64,000 nucleotides of DNA from Lunularia cruciata (Eukaryota; Streptophyta; Marchantiopsida; Lunulariales; Lunulariaceae): positions 24,929,001 to 24,993,000 of the forward strand of contig OX419758.1 in the NCBI GenBank assembly GCA_948567375.1. The letters are read 5' to 3'. A program made the translations under genes and the position numbers. Positions 32,780 through 41,870 of the stretch are shown piece by piece; position 1 is the stretch's first letter, and each line of letters begins with the position of its first letter. Below the pieces are notes generated by a model. That model made no database searches. It worked only from the letters and a program-made list of their open reading frames with translations, and was not told the DNA's origin.

Positions 32780-34132
32780 CCATATCCACGTCTATTCTAT
32801 AGGCTACCCCGCACACTCCATGATGAGACTAGACAAGCTTTTTGCCTACCACTTGATCATTTTGCACGTGATCCCTTGGATGAGTTAGCATGGTTCCTAT
32901 TCCTCTTACTCCCTTGATGGTGTCTTTGTTATGCTAGAGGGGGACGTGCGGGGCATAGAGAGGTGGTTGTTAGATTTTGTTGATTGCAAGTGGGGGATTG
33001 GGTGACCCTTCAGGAGGAGTCTGTTAGGGCTACACATTTTGAGAGATAGGTTTTACCACTAGATACCATAGATTCCACTCAATTACGATAGTGTAGGACA
33101 TTGAGTCAGGCGGGAGAGTTTAGTAGAGCAGCACAAGCGCTACATCCTTTGTCTATGGCGAGTACTCTTGATGATACTATCTCTTCCCTATGCTCATTCC
33201 TATAGCAGTAGAAGGACTACCACTAGAGGTCTTAGATTATCAGTTTGAGCAACCTTTATGTCTTGATAGGTCACTTTTTGCACGAGCATTGTGCACTACC
33301 TCTCGCCTTTCCTCAAGAAGCTTGTCAGGGATGGTTTATGAGCACCTTAGAGATTTCTTTCAAGTAGATGATCCTTCTAATGGTTTTATTGAGTTGTTTC
33401 AAGTGGCTGCAATAGTAGCAAAGGGATAAATTCCTATCTATTAGTTGGGTGTTAGGTGCTAGTTGACTTCTCACAAAGGAGAAGGACACAGGGGCATAAG
33501 ACCAATTGCTATTGGAGAAATATTTTTGTGTTTGGTAAGTCATACCATTGTCCTTTAGCATCAATCTCACTTTCAACAACACTTTAGTCCACATCACTTT
33601 GGAGTTGCTACACCTAGAGGATGTGAGGCTATATCTTTAGGCATTAGGGCACTCCTAGATATCCATCCGGAGTGGGTCATCCTATAGGTGGATGTTGAGA
33701 ACACTTTTAATAGCGTCTCACAAGCATCCATCATTAGAGAGCTTAGGGAGGTTGGTGGATCCTTGGCGAGTCTTATTCCTTTTGTGCGGTCTTTTTATGG
33801 CTCTCATGGTTCTCTTTACTACCAGCACGGTGGATGACAAGAAGGAGTCACCGTCTTGGAATCAATTGTATGTACACATCAAGGAGATCCTTTAGGGAGG
33901 CCCTTATTTGCCATTGCTCACTTTAGAGCTCTCCTATCTACTACTTTGGCTATGCCAAGTTGTGTATTTTCCTCCTTAGTAGATGATATACACATCATGG
34001 ACCCGATAGATCAGAATAGGAAAACCTTTGACCACTTGACTATCGAGCCTCATCTAGTAGGCTTGAGAGTCAAGGTGTCAAAGTATAGGGCATGGTCCCT
34101 TTTAGGTATTCCTCCCCCACCTTGAGCTTATA
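32780..34132 (+). pseudogene. Non-LTR-type reverse transcriptase, N-terminal half
   Basis: Decayed but readable plus-strand protein. A leader near 32930-33190 contains 'EFSRAAQAL' and 'STLDDTISSL'. The reverse transcriptase core follows: RGIRPIAIGE (about 33487), 'HFGVATPRGCEAISLGIRALL' (33595-33655), 'VDVENTFNSVS' (33690-33720), QGDPLGRPLFA (33880-33910), the active-site region SLVDDIHIM (33975-34000; normally ADD) and 'VGLRVKVSKYRAWS' (34060-34100). These match a plant group of reverse transcriptases without LTRs. The gene is cut at 34132 by chromovirus E3 and resumes at 39712. Confidence 0.8.
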
Positions 34133-34528
34133 TGCAACAATATGGAGTTTAATGATGAAGTTCATAGGGCTAATGAAGTAGCAAATAAGACAAATTAGCC
34201 TAGAATATTCTAGAAGTATCTAGGAAGCTTCTTGGGAAGCTTTTTGGCTAGCTTAGCTTGCAATCCAAGTAGGTAACTTCTAGAAGCTTCTAACTAACTT
34301 AGCTTGCATGCCAAGTAAGCAACTCCTAGAAGGAAGCTTCTTGAGAAGCTTCCCAATTTACTTGGCTTGCACTCCAAGAAAACAGCTCAAGGAAGCTTCT
34401 TGAGAAGCTTCTCAAGAGCCTTGTATAATCCCTATAAATAAAAGAGCCGAAGCTCATGCTAGGCATTCCAAGTGTCCCAATGTGAGTTTCCATTCTCCTA
34501 TTTCTCTCCTCGGTCTCCGTCTTTTACA
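34133..34528 (+). repeat. 5' LTR of E3
   Basis: 396 bp, TG(CAACAATATGGAG) to CA. It is about 40 bp shorter than the 3' LTR, because a segment present at 39410-39455 is missing here. Contains nGAAn arrays at 34203-34215 and 34278-34290 and a TATA box at 34433-34440. Confidence 0.92.
34203..34290. promoter_or_regulatory. Heat-shock-element-like arrays in E3 5' LTR
   Basis: GAATATTCTAGAA (34203-34215) and TTCTAGAAGCTTC (34278-34290) are each three perfectly phased inverted nGAAn units. More GAAGCTTC pairs follow up to the TATA box at 34433. Confidence 0.75.
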
Positions 34529-34529
34529 T

Positions 34530-34541
34530 TGGTATCAAAGC
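34530..34541 (+). promoter_or_regulatory. Primer-binding site of E3
   Basis: TGGTATCAAAGC begins one base after the LTR ending CA. It differs by one base from the initiator Met-tRNA complement TGGTATCAGAGC. Confidence 0.9.
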
Positions 34542-34799
34542 AAGAATTGGATGGATGGAATTTATGGACCACCATATCCACTTTGACCAAACCATTGGTA
34601 TTTTTGTGTCCAAGTACTACCCAAGCATCATTTCACACAATTCATCACCTCACGTTTTGGACAAGATTTTCTACATATGATCACCATATGTGAGGAACCC
34701 TTGGTGCTTCCGATTATAACTTATGGAGAATGGTGGACATGCTACTTCTATGTGTTAATAAATTAGATAAATTAGGGGTAGTGTGATAGAGTAGCAACC

Positions 34800-35720
34800 A
34801 TGGCGGCAATGCCCGAGGTTATCCTTGTGATGCAACAACAAATTGAGCACCTTACTTGATTGTTGGATGAATGAGAGCTTTGATGATAGGAGCATGTAGA
34901 GAGAGTACCCGTTTGAGAAGGAGAAGATCAAATCTAATTCCCTAAACCCAAGGTATTTGAAAGCAAGAATCTCTTGGTACAGTGGAGAAATTTGTGTTTC
35001 TCTGAATGTTACTTTGAAGCTACCAATATGCAAGATGAACAAAAATAGATTCTCTTGGCTTCTAGCCAATTGGATGGAGTAACAAAGCTATGGTGGAGAT
35101 TCCGAGTGGAGCAAGCTGAACAACAAATTTTTGCACAAATCTTGATGTGTGCAAAATTCAAGAATGTAATAATTAGTCAATTCCAAGCTATAAATGCCAC
35201 ATGAGCTGCATGGGATAGAGTGGTAGAGTTCAAATAGATTGGCTATGTAAGAAGTTACATCACCCAATTTTAGAACACCATCATGCAAATTCCAGATATA
35301 TTGGAAGGTAAAGCGCTAGATTGATTTGTGAGGGGCTTGGAGTCAAGAACCAAATTAGAGGTAACCATACGAGAGCCATAATTGGAGGAAGCCATGCGGT
35401 TGGCCAAACATTTTGATTCCTTGGTTGCAACAACTTGGTCTCGACCTCGACCTCGACCTCCACAAAACCTACCAATACACTACACATAGGTGGAGGAGCC
35501 GGCACCAATGGAGATTGATGCCATTCAATGAAGACCACTTGGCACTGCAAATAGAGAGAAACTACGACAAAATGGGGGTGTTTTTATTGTCACCAATTGG
35601 GACATCACATCGCTGAATGTCCACTCAAGAATAGACGACCTCAACAAGTTGCTGAGATGGAGTTTGTGGAGTAGAATGATCAAGGAAACAAGGAATCCTA
35701 GTAGGAGATTTTGAGCCACC
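34800..35720 (+). pseudogene. gag of E3
   Basis: Starts ATGGCGGCAATG at 34800; the N-terminal helix is Gln-rich (VMQQQIEHL). The central gag domain includes 'LASSQLDGVTKLWWRF' (35060-35105) and 'EEAMRLAKHFDSLV'. The nucleic-acid-binding knuckle CFYCHQLGHHIAEC is intact at 35579-35620 (CX2CX4HX4C). The frame has several stops and shifts, so it would not give a particle protein. Confidence 0.85.
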
Positions 35721-35730
35721 TATTGGGAGC

Positions 35731-36090
35731 TTGATTAGTTCCAATGGGATTGAAGGCTCTACCTATGCAAGTTTGCTTCACTTGCAAAGTAAGATATCTA
35801 ATCAAGGTTGTAGGATTTTGGTTGATTCTAGAAGTTCAAAGAATTGCATGTCTATGCAAGTAGCAAAGGAAGTGGGTATTCTTATCAAGCCAATAATTGG
35901 AAGTAGTATGATGATGGCAAATGGTAGAAAGGGCTCTACATTCCATACCTTGCATCTTGTTACCTTCAAGATCGGGAAGAATATTTGGAGTGTATGAGTT
36001 TTGTAGTGGCACCTCTACATTACAATGTCATTCTAGGAATACCTTAGCTTGAACGTCATAAGGTTCAATTTGATTGGAACCGATGACAAA
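35731..36090 (+). pseudogene. Protease of E3
   Basis: The first 88 codons are open. The active-site triplet reads D-S-R instead of D-S-G (VDSRSSKNCMS), which should abolish activity. The following 'ILGIP*LERHKVQFDW' segment is in another frame and contains a stop. Confidence 0.8.
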
Positions 36091-36176
36091 TTCAAGTACA
36101 ACACTAAGGTAGGAATTTCCTGTTAGGTTCTCTGGCACCTCTAAGTAAGACACCTAAAAATAGTTAGTCCCAAGAT

Positions 36177-36296
36177 GGGAAGTTTGTTGAGAAGGTAGCC
36201 ATAGAGCAAGCCTTGAAGAGGGATAAGTCCCAAGATGGGAAGTTTACCAAGAAAGCAGCCACAGAGCAAGCTTTGGGGGAAGAAAAATTTTATTTT
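36177..36296 (+). repeat. Two 60-bp linker repeats of E3
   Basis: 36177-36236 and 36237-36296 are the same unit as in E1 (2881-3060), encoding about 20 Lys/Glu-rich residues each. Confidence 0.85.
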
Positions 36297-36339
36297 TGCG
36301 GTGTGGATCAGTCCGATTGCACAAGGACAATCTAAGGAG

Positions 36340-37290
36340 GGCCAAGAGCCTCATCAAGCAATGGTTGATAAGATAGTTTAGGAGTTTGCGGACATGTTTC
36401 TGGATGATCTGCCAAAGGGATTACCCTCCGATTGTGGTATCCCTTTCAAAATTGAGTTACTGCCAGTGAGTACTCCAATGAGTAGACCAATCTATTGGCT
36501 CTCACCAAAGGAGTTGGAGGAGTTGAAAATAACACTTACGGAGTTTTTGGAGAAGGACTTCATACGACATAGCACCTCCTCTTAGAGAGCATCGGTACTA
36601 TTTGTTCCAAAGAAGGATGGACGTTTCATTTCTGTACTGATTACTGTGGGTTCAATAAGCAAACAATGAAGAATGCATATTCTTTGCTTCAGATCAATGA
36701 CTTGCTTGATTAATTGAGTGGAACACGATACTTTTCCAAGTTGGATTGTTGCAAAGACTATTGGCAAATTCCCATTGATAGGGAGGATGTGCAAAAGACT
36801 ACCTTTTGCACAAGGTATGGACATTTCAAGTGGAGAGTTCTACCTTTTGGGCTCACTAATGCTCCAATAGTCTTCATAGATAAGATGCATTGGGTGTTGG
36901 ATGGATTATTGGATGGACTATTGGATCAGTCCATGGTGGTGCTCTTGGATGATATCTTAATTTATAGCAAGATAGAGGTAGAATATGTGAGTCATGTGTG
37001 AGAAGTCCTAAGATGACTACGACAATGGGAATTTTATTGTAAGAAGTCAAAGTGTGCCTTTTGGCAAAGGAAGTTACCTTCTTGGATCACAAGATCTCAT
37101 CGGAGGGGATCAAGATGGAAGAGGAGAAAATCAAGGCCATTTCTGATTGGCTTACTCCAAAAGATGCTACAAAAGTATAGGCATTTAATGGATTGGCTAG
37201 TTTTTACCAACGGTACATCCATTATTATGCTCATGTGGTTGCACCATTGACTGACCTCTTGGGGAAGAACTCAAGCTTCCAATGGACCAC
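36340..37290 (+). pseudogene. Reverse transcriptase of E3
   Basis: 36394-36585 encodes the entry to the polymerase domain (IPFKIELLPVSTPMSRPIYWL). 36714-37001 holds the fingers and palm: YFSKLDCCKDYWQIPI, FKWRVLPFGLTNAP and the catalytic motif as MVVLLDDILIYSK. Downstream frames contain 'LGHKIS'-type and 'FNGLASFYQRYIHYY' sequence. Stops and shifts separate these blocks. Confidence 0.88.
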
Positions 37291-37304
37291 CAAGCACAAA
37301 TAAG

Positions 37305-37730
37305 TTGAATTATATGGTGTCTTCAAGGCCCATTCTTCAACCATATGATCCTCAACAACCTTGTGTGGTTGATTTTGATGCTTCTAACTTTGCAATTGGA
37401 GCCGTGTTGCAACAAAAATTCCCAAATGGACTACATCCCATTGCACTTGTGTCTCATAGACTAAATACAACTACAAGAAATTACTCTACTCAAGATCAAG
37501 AACAACTTGCAATGGTATATGCCACCAAGGTATGGAGGCATTATCTCTTGGGGAAACAAGTGATCATGCAAACTGATCACAAACCATTGTTGCAGACCTT
37601 GCACTTGGAACACATGAAGAGTCAACATCATTGATTGGAAGAACAACTCCAATTGTTTGACATCAAACTTGAGTACAAACCAGGTTGGTTTCATGTCATT
37701 CTTGATGCTCTATCATGATGACCTGATTTG
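37305..37730 (+). pseudogene. RNase H of E3
   Basis: A 109-codon open block includes 'CVVDFDASNFAIGAVLQQ' (first catalytic Asp), 'YSTQDQEQLAMVYA' (Glu) and 'VIMQTDHKPLLQTL' (Asp), then a stop and 'LEYKPGWFHVILDALS'. All core acidic residues are kept, so this is the best preserved enzyme domain in the family here. Confidence 0.88.
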
Positions 37731-37779
37731 AAGTCGCTTCCTCTCATCATGGCAATGATTACAACGGTGTCAATTGACT

Positions 37780-38990
37780 CCAAGGTCCAAAACAAGTTTC
37801 AGTCAGCTCTACAACAAGTTCACTTCTTCTAAATGGTACATGGTCATCTTACGGCATGCAACAAGGAGTACAACACCTTGTCCTTCAAGGAAGGCCTTCT
37901 ATTCCATGAGGATCGGATCTATGTTCCAGCCAAAGGTGATCTCTAACTTGTGTGCCTTCAAGAAGCCCATGATTTACCCATAGTTGGTCACATGGGTGTG
38001 GACAAGACCTTGGGTACCCTTCAATGCCGATGGTGGTGGTCCAACATGACACAAGATGTTCAAGAGTTTGTCCAATTGTGTGAGAGTTGCCAATGTAACA
38101 AGGCTAGCAACCAAAAGCCAGGTGGATTCCTTCAACCACTCCTCACTCCATCCGCTTGATGGGAACATGTGAGCTTGGATCTCATCACATCCTTTCCCAA
38201 GACAAAGCAGTTATACACAATGATTTTGGTGTTTGCGGATAAGCTTAGTAAGCAAATCCACTTGGCACCAACCTTTGATATCATGGATGCTCCAACCTTA
38301 ACACAAATCTACTTCAACAATGTCTTCAAGCATCATGGGGTACCACATGTATTCATCTCCAATCGTGATCCTTGATTCATCAGGAAGTTTTGGCAAGCAC
38401 TCTTCCAGATACTCATCACCAAGCTTGCTTTGTCCATGGCCTATCATCCTCAAATTGATGGACAAACCAAATGTGAAAATCATACCTTGGAGGATATATT
38501 GGGTGCCTTCATCAATGTACGCTATACCATTTGGGATGAATGTCTTGCAGTTGCAAAATTTGCCTACAATAATTCCAAATAGGCAAGCACTGGATTTTCT
38601 CCTTTCTTTCTCAATTTTGGCCAAGGTCCGCTTGTTCCAAATTCTCTTCTTGCTCCTTCTCCATCTAAGGTCCCTCATACTTCAACCTTCTTGACCACCA
38701 TACCCACAATCTCTCCAACAAGCCAAATCTCACCTCCTTGTTACCCAAAATTGTAAGAAATAATATGAAGACCACCATTGTCGTGATCTCACCTATGAAG
38801 TCGGTGATAAAGTCATGCTATCCTCTAGTAACCTACCCCTCCCACTTGACACCCAAGTTTGTAAACTTGCCACTAATTGGATAGGACCCTTTGATGTCAA
38901 ATTGTCTCTCTTGTTGCTTATCGACTTGCCTTGCCTTGCCTTGTCATATGCGCATCCATCCTGTCTTTCATATTTCCAAGTTAAAACCCT
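37780..38990 (+). pseudogene. Integrase of E3
   Basis: The N-terminal zinc-binding part includes GHMGVDKTLGTLQ and CESCQCNKAS (37974-38110). The core includes the first Asp region (SLDLITSFPKTK), 'VFADKLSKQIHLAPTFD' and 'VFKHHGVPHVFISNRDP' (38220-38375), then 'LAMAYHPQIDGQT' (about 38435-38467). The middle and end are in shifted frames. Several stops. Confidence 0.85.
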
Positions 38991-39049
38991 TTGTTCCTAA
39001 CCCCTCTTCTTTTTCCTCTCGAGTTCAACCTCCTCTTCATCCTGTCCCT

Positions 39050-39225
39050 ATCAATGATCATGAGGAGTACGAAGTTTATTGTATCCTTGCATGTCGCCAC
39101 ATTCAACAAGCCCGTCAACAACATATGGAGTACAAGTCCTTTGGAAAGGATATCCCTTCATGATGCCACATGGGAACCTCTTTCTCATCTCCAGAATGCA
39201 CAACTTGCCATCTAGGAGTTCAAAG
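39050..39225 (+). pseudogene. Chromodomain at the E3 integrase C-terminus
   Basis: 'EEYEVYCILACRHIQQ' followed by 'YKSFGKDIPS' and 'DATWEPLSHLQNAQLAI' matches the chromodomain layout (strand, variable loop, WEP, helix) found at the end of chromovirus integrases, where it is thought to direct insertion to particular chromatin. The aromatic cage is not fully conserved and one frameshift interrupts it. This places the E1-E4 family in the chromoviruses. Confidence 0.75.
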
Positions 39226-39255
39226 CTTCATTGGCGATGAGGATGTGACCAACTA

Positions 39256-39269
39256 GCGGTGGGGGAATA
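39256..39269 (+). promoter_or_regulatory. Polypurine tract of E3
   Basis: The G-rich run AGCGGTGGGGGAATA ends directly at the 3' LTR start, as needed for plus-strand priming. Confidence 0.8.
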
Positions 39270-39706
39270 TGTAACAATATGCAATTTAACAATGAAGTTA
39301 GTAGGGCTAATGAAGTAACAAATAAGACAAATTAACCTAGAATATTCTAGAAGTATCTAGGAAGCTTCTTGGAAAACTTCCTGGCTAGCTTAGCTTGCAT
39401 GCCAAGTAGGTAACTTCTAGAAGGAAGCTTAAGGAAGCTTCTGGAAGCTTCCAGTTAACTTAGCTTGCATGCCAAGTAAGTAGCTCCTAGAAGGAAGCTT
39501 CTTGAGAAGCTTCCCAATTTACTTGGCTTATACTCCAAGAAAGCAGCTCAAGGAAGCTTCTTGAGAAGCTTCTCAAGAGCCTTGTATGGTCCCTATAAAT
39601 ACAAGAACCAAAGCTCAGGCTAGACATTCTGAGTATTCCCACATTCAAGTGTTCCAAGGTGAGTTTCCATTCTCCTATTTTCTCTCCTTGGTCTTGGTCT
39701 TTTACA
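39270..39706 (+). repeat. 3' LTR of E3
   Basis: 437 bp, TGTAACAATATG to TTTTACA. TATA box at 39594-39601. Confidence 0.92.
39340..39451. promoter_or_regulatory. Heat-shock-element-like arrays in E3 3' LTR
   Basis: GAATATTCTAGAA at 39340-39352 (three units) and, at 39434-39451, GAAGCTTCTGGAAGCTTC (four perfectly phased inverted nGAAn units). Both lie upstream of the TATA box. Confidence 0.78.
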
Positions 39707-39711
39707 TTCTA

Positions 39712-41215
39712 GAGGGGTGTATCACATCTATAGATGGACTACGTGTTCTTGGAGTGCTAGTAGGATCCAAAGATTTTGTCCCACAATTCTTAGACATTGC
39801 TCTTGTAGAGGATGTTCTCCATGTGGATGACCTTCTATTACTAGGAGATCCACATGTGTCATTTGGTATACTCTCTTCTAGTATTGCTCGTTGGCTGTCC
39901 TACCTCATCCATATAGTTCTTCCCTCCTTGTCCTTCATATCACGTCTAAGAGCCTTTGATAGGAGGATTATGGGAGTCTTTGGTGATATTATTGGACCAG
40001 GGAGATTTAAGTGTGTGATAGGGATTTGGCATGTAGACAAACGGCTCTGCTAATCTCATGTGGAGGGGTTGGCTTGCTATCCATGGAGGAGATTGCACCT
40101 TTAGCATTTTTGGGTAGTTGGGCTCTCTTTGCATCTATACTTTCTTATTTTGTGGTTGTTGATAGGCAGGTCTTGGAGAATTATGTGACGAAGGTGGAGG
40201 GGGTATCCTTTTCTCTCTAGATGTTATTGCGGAGATGAGAGATAGTCTATCCCCACGGGCACAAGAGGAGTTTCCATCTTTTGATTCACTATTGTCAGAT
40301 TGGACTAGAGATTTATAGTCTCCCTTGATGGAGCAATAGAGTGAGTATACACTACATTCTCTCTAAGTTGACTCATCCACTCCTCAGGCTACTAGAGCAC
40401 GTCTTTGCTCTTGCTCTGACAAGGGTGCAGGCTCTTGGATCCTAGCTCGACCATGCATTAGGGCATTCCGACTTGCACCAGCTACTTTCTCTACAGCGAT
40501 AAGGTTTTGCCTAGGTCCTCCTCCCTCCTCATCTTCATTACTCACTTATGAGTGGTTCTACACTAGATGCAACAATGGTCCATATGACACGGTGTCTTTT
40601 TGGAGGACACAAGATAGCTACCCATGATGCTATTAGGACATAGTGTTTGCTGAGAGAGGGTAGATACTTGGCTTGGAGGGAGTGTTCATATGCTTTGTAG
40701 AGGACATGTGTTAGGGCAGACTTATACTTGGTCCAAGATGAGATCAGGTGACAATTGCGGATGTCGTGGTTACAGACCCTCCACAAGATATAGTTTTGGA
40801 GGGAGTGATTACCCATCCCCTTGGATGGGCGATGAGCGTAGCAGCAGGTGGCAAGGTCTCCAAGTATAGTGGAATGCAGCAAGGTCATCTCTTTTGTTCC
40901 TCTAGCCTTTGAGTTATATAGAGCGATGGACATGGCGTTTGACACATTTGTCAAGGAGTGTTTGAGAGCTTATCATGTTAGGCGCCACAAGGTACCACTC
41001 TCACTCTTATACTTTGTAGCATATTTTAGTCAACGTGTGTCCATTGTTCAACAGAGGGTAGTGGCTGGTGCAATCCATAGGAGAGCAATCACACTAGGTG
41101 ATGCTTCTTCGGATGCTCCAATTGTTTGTAGACCAAACCATTTGCATAGCTCGGATATCTTAGGTGCAGTGGGGCAGATTTCTCATATAGACTCTATTGG
41201 GGCTTAGCTACATGT
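39712..41215 (+). pseudogene. Non-LTR-type reverse transcriptase, C-terminal half with nuclease-like domain
   Basis: Continues the gene interrupted at 34132: 'DGLRVLGVLVGSKDFV', 'DVLHVDDLLLLGDPHVSFGIL', then 'SFISRLRAFDRRIMGVFGDI' (39720-40010), 'CGGVGLLSMEEIAPLAFLGSW' and, later, 'CNNGPYD' with Cys/His-rich context (40560-40620). Then comes 'RADLYLGPR-DQVTIADVVVTDP' (about 40715-40785), which looks like the P-D...D-x-V core of restriction-like endonucleases, and 'VPLSLLYFVAYFSQRVSIVQQRVVAGAIHRR' (41000-41085). Frames end near 41207. The nuclease call is inference from a short motif. Families with a C-terminal restriction-like nuclease are early-branching non-LTR elements. Confidence 0.7.
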
Positions 41216-41330
41216 TACCTTTTTCATCTTTTCCTTGTACAACTTGATGGGGTCTTCCTATGGGGGCTTAGCTCCATTTTACCTTTTTCATCTTTCCCTT
41301 CTACGGCTTGTTGGGGTCTTCCCATCCTCC
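41163..41330 (+). repeat. 3' region of the non-LTR element with a 66-bp duplication
   Basis: GGGGCTTAGCTACATGTTAC (from 41200) recurs as GGGGGCTTAGCTCCATTTTA (from 41264), followed in both by CTTTTTCATC...GGGGTCTTCC(C/T)AT. Confidence 0.75.
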
Positions 41331-41734
41331 ATTTTCTCTACGCGGTTGTCCTTCTTCCGAAAATGCTCAATTTTCCTTCCATCTTACATGGCAGTAGTAC
41401 AGTAAACTTTAAGTCGAAACTGTACTCCAAATACTCTATTAAATAACCTATGGAAGGCACATAGATAGGACCGGCTCTATACTTGGGTGGAGAAGAGAGA
41501 TCCGACTGCAGCACTATGTGTAAACACAACTTTTTATTCCTCTACGAAAAGCAATTGAGCTGTCCAGCGTAGTGTTCGTTGTTTACGTCCAAAAGAATAT
41601 CAATATTTGTGATTAAAGAGCTTGAAGGCAATTTTCATTATTTACTTCAGTCAGGTTGTGGATTACAGGACCATTATTGGAATGTAACTTAACTCCAGAT
41701 GTTTTGTTGTTTGTAGACATAGGTGTATATATGT

Positions 41735-41870
41735 ACTTAGGTGTGGCAGGGTAGATTTTTCATTTCAATACTATTGGGTCTCATTTTACCTCTTTTGTCT
41801 CACCCTTGATCTTGATGGGTCTTCCCATCCTTCTTGTTTTCTGCGCGGTCGCTGTTTCTCACTTTACTCC
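41735..41870 (+). mobile_element. Second, 5'-truncated 3' end of the non-LTR family
   Basis: GTGGCAGGGTAGATTTTTCATTTC onward aligns with 41167 onward (GTGGGGCAGATTTCTCATATAG), through GGGTC..CATTTTACCTC and GATGGGTCTTCCCATCCTTC. No coding part precedes it, the usual state of 5'-truncated non-LTR copies. Confidence 0.6.

Larger units (their letters stand above)
34133..39706 (+). mobile_element. Ty3/gypsy chromovirus E3, full-length, nested in a non-LTR element
   Basis: The most complete family member: 5' LTR 34133-34528, primer site 34530-34541, gag from about 34800, zinc knuckle 35579-35620, protease, reverse transcriptase, RNase H, integrase with chromodomain, a purine tract, and 3' LTR 39270-39706. 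The flanking bases TTATA (34128-34132) and TTCTA (39707-39711) match at four of five positions, the size expected of a chromovirus target duplication. Non-LTR coding sequence flanks both sides and continues across the insertion. There are many stops, so it cannot move on its own. Confidence 0.93.
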
